Notes under the pieces: generated by a model
Told to the model about the DNA's origin: nothing
The model's database searches: none
The model's input: only the letters and a program-made list of their open reading frames with translations
Source of the DNA: Acidobacteriaceae bacterium
Lineage (GTDB): Bacteria > Acidobacteriota > Terriglobia > Terriglobales > Acidobacteriaceae
Reading direction: 5' to 3'
NCBI GenBank assembly: GCA_030041045.1
Contig: JASHOQ010000058.1
Span: 34,957 to 98,956, forward strand
DNA: 64,000 bases
Made by a program: the position numbers and the translations under genes
Shown here: positions 59,325-64,000 of the stretch, in pieces
Position numbering within the stretch: position 1 is the stretch's first letter
Layout: each line of letters starts with the position of its first letter

Positions 59325-60719
59325 ATGTCTATTTCTTCGCAGATAGCCGTATCGGATACGCGACGCGGCCTCGACTACCGGACGGTATGGCGTTGGCATT
59401 TCTACGCCGGGTTGTTTTGTATTCCGTTCGTCATCTGGCTTGCATGTACCGGCTCCATCTTTCTCTTCCATCCGCAGATCCAGCGCTGGATTGATCGGCG
59501 CTACGACGATCTGACGATCACCCACGCTGCCAGCGCAAATTCCCAGGTTCAGGCGGCTCTGGCGGCCGTGCCGGGATCGATGCTGCACTTTTACCAGTTG
59601 CCCGAAGACCCGCACTCTCCTGCCCAGGTCGTCGTTGGCAAGGGTGATAAGGAATACCGCATCTACGTACAGCCGCAGACGCTGGCCGTGCTGAAAGTGG
59701 ATGATGAAGACAAGCGGCTAATGAACGTGATCTTTCGGATGCACGGAGAATTGATGATCGGCAACACCGGCTCGTACATCGTGGAGCTCGCGGCCTCCTG
59801 GGCAGCGATTATGATCGTGACCGGACTTATTCTCTGGTGGCCGCGGGATGCCAAAGGCCTGGGTGGCGTCCTATATCCGAGGCTACGTGCGGGTGGCCGT
59901 ACGTTCTGGCGCGATATTCACTCCGTTACAGGCATTTATATTTCCTTTCTCGTGCTTTTTCAAATATTCACCGGGCTGCCCTGGGCTAAGAGTTGGGGAG
60001 GCTATCTGAAAACCATAAGGCATGCGGCCAACGGCGTGGCTGTCCAGCAGGACTGGACCACCAGCAGCAGCGAGCAAAAAGCTGCGGGAATGGCGATGAA
60101 TGACGGCATGGACATGGGCTCTGAGCATGCTCACATGCATCACACAGTGACCATGAAGGTGGGTCCGGATGCCTACGCTGCGCTCGACAAAATGGTCGCA
60201 ACCGTAGCGCCGCTCGATCTCGCTTATCCCGTAGAGATTGCTCCTCCGACACGCCCGGGTGGCAACTGGACCGCAAAGTCAGACGCACGCGACCGTCCAC
60301 TGCGTGTCAACCTTTCCCTCGATGCCAGGAGCGGCGCACTTGTATCACGTCAGAATTTCAGCGCACGACCGTGGCTGGATCGGGTGATCGGAACGGCAAT
60401 CGCTATTCACGAGGGGCAGCATTTTGGACTGTTCAATCAGCTGCTTGGATTGTTTATGGCGATCGGCCTGGTGACGCTCTCTATGAGCGGTGTGATCATG
60501 TGGTGGAGGCGCCGGCCGGGTGGAGTGCTGGGCGCACCCCAGCCATTGGGGCGAATACGGTTTTCGCTGGGACTGTTAGTGGCGATGGTCGCCTTCGGCA
60601 TTTATTTTCCCTTGCTCGGGGGCTCAATGATCATTGTCGCTCTCACAGAACGCTTCATTATGCGACGGATTCCGAAAATGCGGAGGTGGCTCGGGCTCCG
60701 CGAACCGCTCGCAGCGTAG
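59325..60719 (+). CDS. PepSY-domain membrane protein with Met/His-rich periplasmic segment
   Basis: A 464-residue protein of the PepSY-associated TM family (FpvG-like): helix 1 F-Y-A-G-L-F-C-I-P-F-V-I-W-L-A-C-T-G, helix 2 near 145, H-S-V-T-G-I-Y-I-S-F-L-V-L-F near 195 and further helices near 375 and 420. Two PepSY-type segments lie outside. Around residues 248-275 is A-A-G-M-A-M-N-D-G-M-D-M-G plus H-A-H-M-H-H, a Met/His cluster typical of copper-binding loops. AAGGA precedes ATG 59325. Relatives reduce or process metal-siderophore complexes; a copper role here is inference. Confidence 0.85.
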   Translation: MSISSQIAVSDTRRGLDYRTVWRWHFYAGLFCIPFVIWLACTGSIFLFHPQIQRWIDRRYDDLTITHAASANSQVQAALAAVPGSMLHFYQLPEDPHSPAQVVVGKGDKEYRIYVQPQTLAVLKVDDEDKRLMNVIFRMHGELMIGNTGSYIVELAASWAAIMIVTGLILWWPRDAKGLGGVLYPRLRAGGRTFWRDIHSVTGIYISFLVLFQIFTGLPWAKSWGGYLKTIRHAANGVAVQQDWTTSSSEQKAAGMAMNDGMDMGSEHAHMHHTVTMKVGPDAYAALDKMVATVAPLDLAYPVEIAPPTRPGGNWTAKSDARDRPLRVNLSLDARSGALVSRQNFSARPWLDRVIGTAIAIHEGQHFGLFNQLLGLFMAIGLVTLSMSGVIMWWRRRPGGVLGAPQPLGRIRFSLGLLVAMVAFGIYFPLLGGSMIIVALTERFIMRRIPKMRRWLGLREPLAA

Positions 60720-61176
60720 CCCCGAAATAGCCTTCAATTACTGCCAAGAATTGATCATGGAAGGCTGGAGTCGTTGTTGCTGTTCAGTCGTCAGTCTTGC
60801 TGGGCGCTGGAGAGTCGCTCTCTTTACCGACCTCGATCTTCCTTCGCTAGGTTACCGTTGCGTAAACTGAATTCCAAGTCGCTGAACATCTTGCCAAGAT
60901 CACGCGCCGCTGAATCTCTTGCGTTCAGTAGGAGGATAGACTTAGTTTCGGTCGCCGAAGCAAACAGGTTGACTTCAGGATCCCAACTGAAAAGCACAAA
61001 GCTTCGATCCACAATCTGATCCACAAAATGTGCGGTCTTCTGCGACTTCGGCGGTTTTAGGTGTTCCCCACGAGTTGGCAAATCGTAAGAAACCTGAAAC
61101 CGCAAATCTGTCCCGGAAGCCTTATAAGGCGTGCGGATCGCAGAAGAACGTGAAGGTCACTGATCAGTCGGTTTGC
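60720..61176. other. Region without a firm gene; possible short frame
   Basis: A minus-strand frame of 93 codons (60824-61105) reads moderately protein-like (V-L-F-S-W-D-P-E-V-N-L-F-A-S-A-T-E) but has no recognised domain and no ribosome binding site, and could be a gene remnant. GC content is lower than in the left part of the window. Nothing else was recognised before the tRNA-like sequence. Confidence 0.3.
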
Positions 61177-61252
61177 GGGGGCGTAGTGCAGCTGATTAGA
61201 ACGCCTGCCTGTCACGCAGGAGACCACGGATTCGAGTCCCGACGTCCCGCCA
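61177..61252 (+). tRNA. tRNA-Asp (GTC), apparently degenerate
   Basis: The anticodon arm is perfect (CCTGC/GCAGG around CTGTCAC, anticodon GTC), and an encoded CCA follows at 61250-61252. However, the acceptor GGGGGCG pairs poorly with CGTCCCG (first pair G-G), the T-stem ACGGA/CCCGA has only three of five pairs, and the molecule is one base short so that no discriminator base remains. A normal tRNA-Asp of this kind would have GCGGG/CCCGT in the T-arm. It is probably a decayed or recombined copy. Confidence 0.6.
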
Positions 61253-61317
61253 GAATCTCCGAAGTGGTTCGGTTCTTCGTCTTCGATGAGTGCATTGCGA
61301 TTTACCACTTGTCGAGA

Positions 61318-61339
61318 AGGCCGTTATACGTCAACTTGC
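61318..61339. repeat. Right copy of 22-bp direct repeat
   Basis: AGGCCGTTATACG followed by TCAACTTGC; one mismatch to 50446-50467. A TTCGATGAGTG motif precedes both copies (61282-61292 here). It ends four bases from the stop codon of the chelatase gene. Confidence 0.6.
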
Positions 61340-61342
61340 CCT

Positions 61343-63040
61343 CTAGACCGAGGCCTTGCTAATTGTCAGTACGTCGATATTCGCGAGGTCGACGAGATCG
61401 ATCAAAGTTGCGCTCAGTGCGTCTGCCAACACGGAGGCGCGCCGCACCGGGGAGCCAGGACTCTCTGTATCAACCACGAGAGTGCGGCAATTCAGATCTC
61501 GGGCGCTTTCCAAAGCGTCCTGCCAGGGGTCATTGCCCCGCAAAGGAATATTTGCCCGGCCGTCACTTAGAAGAATTAGAAGAGTCGAGGGAGTTAGGTA
61601 TGTCTTGGCTAATTCCAAAGCATGCGCAAGTGGCGTTCGGCCGCCTGTAGGGAGGTATTCGAGAACTGCGGCTGCATCATCAATTTGATGCGAAGGCTCC
61701 AGTATTACCTGGGCGTCAGTCCCACGGAAAACGATGATTGCCACTTCGTCATCTTGGCGAAACGAGCGATGAAGCAGGCCAAGCACTGCACCCTTTACCA
61801 ACCGCATTTTCTCTTGAGCAGCGTGCGATCCACTGGAATCGATGAGGAAAAGATATCGAATTCCGGTTCGGCGCTGGCGCACTTTCTCGTGTAAGTCCGA
61901 GAGTCGAGGCTGCACTGTTCCAGTTTCAATCGCAGCGTGGGTTAGTGTGGCTCGAAGGTCGATCTCGTTGGGGTTCTCTGTCGGGCGGGCGGCCACTACA
62001 GGACCTGGATGATCGAGTACCGCTTCGTGGCTGTTGCCGCGTTGTTTGGCGCCATCCAGGGATACAGTGATGGCCGGCGTAACGAATTCTTGCGGGGAGA
62101 AGATTCGTTCTATCGCTTCTTTCGCGCCCCGATCTCGCGTGGTGGAGTCAGTGGGTTGGTTAGAGGGAGCAGGAGGTGGTGGTGCAGAACGACCAGCTGC
62201 CCTGGCACGGTGGTTGAGCACGAGCGGTAAGACGGCATCGACGTGATGTGGTTCGACTGCATCATTGCCCATAAGCGCGGCACATGCGGTGCTGGCTCGA
62301 ACTGCGGCAAGGTCGGCCCGCAGCGAGCGGGCGCCTGCCGCACATACGGCTGTTCCAATTTGCTCAAGGATCTCGTTGGATATGTAAACGGAGCTAAGCT
62401 GGGCTCTGCCCCTTGCAACTTTACTTCGCAACAACTGCTGTTCTTCCGACCACTTCTCAGCGAACTTCGCGGGTTCGCGCTCGAATGCAATTCTGCGCTC
62501 GACGATCATCTGTCGTACCGGTACATCCAGTGGCGCTGTTATGTCGACGGAGAGCGCGAACCGATCGAGAAGTTGCGGACGCAGTAAGCCTTCTTCAGGA
62601 TTCATGCTGCCGAGTAAGACGAATTCAGCAGCATGCGAAGCACTGAATCCTTCGCGCTCAACCAAATTCACGCCGCTTGATGCAGCATCGAGCAGCGCGT
62701 CGCCGAGATGCGCGGGCAGCAGGTTGACTTCGTCGATGTAAAGCACTCCGCCGTGAGCCTCGGAAAGCAAGCCCGGCTTGAGTTGAGGGTTTCCCTTGAG
62801 TGTGCTTTCAAGGTGTAGGCCTCCGATGAGCCTGTCTTCTGTGACACCGATGGGAAGATTTACAAAAGGTGCAGGCTCGGGAAGAAGAGCAGCAAGTCCG
62901 CGCGCAGAAGTGGTTTTGCCGGCTCCTTTGTCGCCACGCAGCAATACGCCGAGACGCCAGTCGATGGCGGCAAGAAGGAGGGCCAACTTCATCTGGTCCT
63001 GGCCCACGATGGCGGAGAAGGGATAGGCAACAGGTTTCAT
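61343..63040 (-). CDS. ChlI-ChlD fusion, cobalt/magnesium-chelatase ATPase and VWA subunit
   Basis: A 565-residue protein. The AAA+ half (about 1-290) has Walker A G36-D-K-G-A-G-K-T-T, Walker [11 protein letters not shown] and L-G-S-M-N-P-E-E. A Pro-rich/acidic hinge ([10 protein letters not shown]) follows, then a von Willebrand A domain with MIDAS motif D-S-S-G-S near residue 400, T-G-G-R-T-P-L and L-S-D-G-R-A. This two-in-one I-D subunit works with CobN (overlapping gene upstream) to insert cobalt into the corrin ring, or magnesium into a porphyrin; the CobN partner favours cobalt. Confidence 0.88.
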   Translation of the reverse strand: MKPVAYPFSAIVGQDQMKLALLLAAIDWRLGVLLRGDKGAGKTTSARGLAALLPEPAPFVNLPIGVTEDRLIGGLHLESTLKGNPQLKPGLLSEAHGGVLYIDEVNLLPAHLGDALLDAASSGVNLVEREGFSASHAAEFVLLGSMNPEEGLLRPQLLDRFALSVDITAPLDVPVRQMIVERRIAFEREPAKFAEKWSEEQQLLRSKVARGRAQLSSVYISNEILEQIGTAVCAAGARSLRADLAAVRASTACAALMGNDAVEPHHVDAVLPLVLNHRARAAGRSAPPPPAPSNQPTDSTTRDRGAKEAIERIFSPQEFVTPAITVSLDGAKQRGNSHEAVLDHPGPVVAARPTENPNEIDLRATLTHAAIETGTVQPRLSDLHEKVRQRRTGIRYLFLIDSSGSHAAQEKMRLVKGAVLGLLHRSFRQDDEVAIIVFRGTDAQVILEPSHQIDDAAAVLEYLPTGGRTPLAHALELAKTYLTPSTLLILLSDGRANIPLRGNDPWQDALESARDLNCRTLVVDTESPGSPVRRASVLADALSATLIDLVDLANIDVLTISKASV

Positions 63041-64000
63041 TCGACCGCCTCCCGTTTCTGTTCTCCCTGCGCTTCAAGTAATGCGTCGGTTTCGAGCAAC
63101 ACGTTGCGGAGAGATTCCAGCGTTTCAGCGCTCGGATTCTCCCATAGCTCGCGCTTCGCCGCTTCAAGAAGCCGCTCGGCGATGGCATTGAGAGCCCAGG
63201 GATTTGATTTCGAAAGGAAGTCGCGCATCTCCTGAGAGAGCGCGTAATGCTCGGCGAGTCCCTCGTAGACGAAGTCGGGCGCGATTTGCGCAGTAGCGTC
63301 GAAACCGAAGATGTAATCGACGGTCGCAGCCAGTTCGAGACCGCCTTTGTAGCCGTGCCGCTTGATGCTCTCGATCCACTTGGGGTTGACGACACGAGAG
63401 CGATAAACGCGAAGAGCCTCCTCGCGCAGGTCGCGGACCTGTGCCGCGTCGGGGCGCGAACTGTCTCCGAAATAGGCCTTGGGCTGATTGCCGGTGAGGG
63501 CGCGAATGGAGGCTACCATACCGCCGTGGAATTGGAAGTAGTCATCGGAGTCAAAGATATCGTGTTCGCGATTGTCCTGATTGTGGAGTGCGACTTCAAT
63601 GGACTTTAGTCGTTCAGCGAAGACAAGTTGGGCCTCTACGCCGGCCGCGCCTTTGCCATAGGCATACCCTCCCCAGGCGAGGAAGGCGCGTGCGAAGTCC
63701 TGATCATTTTGCCAATTTCCAGTTTCGATCAATGGCAGGATGCCGGCGCCGTAGGAACCGGGCTTTGACCCGAAGATGCGGTAGCGAGCCTGGGCTTCCG
63801 CTTCGTGCTCCGGAATATCTTTGCGCTGTTCGAGATCGGCGAGGTAGTGTTTGCGCGGGAAATTCTGGTCGAGAGGCTCGTCGGATTCAACGACGAGCGA
63901 AACGGCCTGATCGAACAGGTCAATCAGGTTGGGGAACGCATCGCGGAAAAACCCGCTAATTCGAAGGGTGACGTCAACTCGTGGGCGCCGCAACTGTTCA
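63037..64000 (-). CDS. cobN: Cobaltochelatase subunit CobN, C-terminal part (partial)
   Basis: The last about 321 codons of a CobN-type large subunit; the frame is open to the window edge and the gene's 5' end lies beyond it. Characteristic segments: [34 protein letters not shown], and [17 protein letters not shown], a core motif of the chelatase, then [13 protein letters not shown]. Its stop overlaps the ChlI-ChlD ATG by four bases (ATGA), which shows one operon. Function: ATP-dependent cobalt insertion in cobalamin synthesis. Confidence 0.9.
   Translation of the reverse strand, partial: EQLRRPRVDVTLRISGFFRDAFPNLIDLFDQAVSLVVESDEPLDQNFPRKHYLADLEQRKDIPEHEAEAQARYRIFGSKPGSYGAGILPLIETGNWQNDQDFARAFLAWGGYAYGKGAAGVEAQLVFAERLKSIEVALHNQDNREHDIFDSDDYFQFHGGMVASIRALTGNQPKAYFGDSSRPDAAQVRDLREEALRVYRSRVVNPKWIESIKRHGYKGGLELAATVDYIFGFDATAQIAPDFVYEGLAEHYALSQEMRDFLSKSNPWALNAIAERLLEAAKRELWENPSAETLESLRNVLLETDALLEAQGEQKREAVE

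Overview
The window looks like chromosome of a high-GC Acidobacteriota bacterium, probably a Terriglobia/Acidobacteriaceae relative. This is inferred from gene style and was not tested by a search. The grounds are a TonB-dependent receptor with an N-terminal carboxypeptidase-regulatory domain, many secreted or lipoprotein-type proteins without known function, TTG/GTG starts with good ribosome binding sites, and dense intergenic palindromic repeats built on GGCCTGAAGGCC, GGGGCTGAAGCCCC and CCGGCTAAAGCCG. No rRNA or CRISPR array is present. Five tRNA-like genes are seen: Asn, Arg, His, Pro and a defective-looking Asp.

Layout. 0-9.5 kb: the start of a receptor-like gene, a secreted Ser-hydrolase with a calcium-binding loop, then a minus-strand operon: radical SAM protein, 2-hydroxyacyl-CoA dehydratase D-component-like protein, a small ORF, a 1252-residue double-ATPase activase, and a LolA-like secreted protein. 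10-20 kb: universal stress protein, a decayed Na+/H+ antiporter, tRNA-Asn, an AhpD-like protein, HAD phosphatase, GT39 membrane protein, CAP protein, a DppC-type permease, lipoprotein and a YfcE-like phosphoesterase. 20-33 kb: acid phosphatase, DUF4097 protein, CNNM/CorC protein, a DppB-type permease far from its DppC partner, phosphoglycolate phosphatase, a TetR-regulated two-gene unit with a readable operator/promoter, and a YfcH-like epimerase. 33-50 kb: SRPBCC protein, Doc/AbrB toxin-antitoxin pair, OmpA-like protein with a clear terminator, DnaC-like loader, rpmE, an overlapping HEPN + PD-(D/E)XK-like pair, a dihydrouridine synthase carrying repeat DNA inside its reading frame, PP2C phosphatase, superinfection-immunity-family protein, YheT hydrolase and three tRNAs.

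50-61 kb is a distinct, lower-GC segment between tRNA-Pro and a degenerate tRNA-Asp, with near-identical 22-bp direct repeats near both ends. It holds a RegB/RegA-type redox two-component system, SCO/SenC fused to a CusF-like domain, cytochrome c, a CcmH-like protein, an exported superoxide dismutase, a DJ-1/PfpI-YHS protein, a TonB-dependent receptor and a PepSY membrane protein with a Met/His-rich loop. Together they read as a redox and metal (probably copper) handling unit. 61.3-64 kb holds a ChlI-ChlD fusion overlapping the 3' end of cobN, that is, cobalt chelation for cobalamin.

The strongest leads for something undescribed are: the HEPN/nuclease-like pair (41.58-42.51 kb); heptanucleotide arrays shared by intergenic sites and the dus coding region; a 25-bp hairpin inserted in one copy of a repeat, with the empty site preserved 8 kb away; and the radical SAM/dehydratase/activase operon. 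Starts were chosen by eye from ribosome binding sites and family length. No similarity search was possible.
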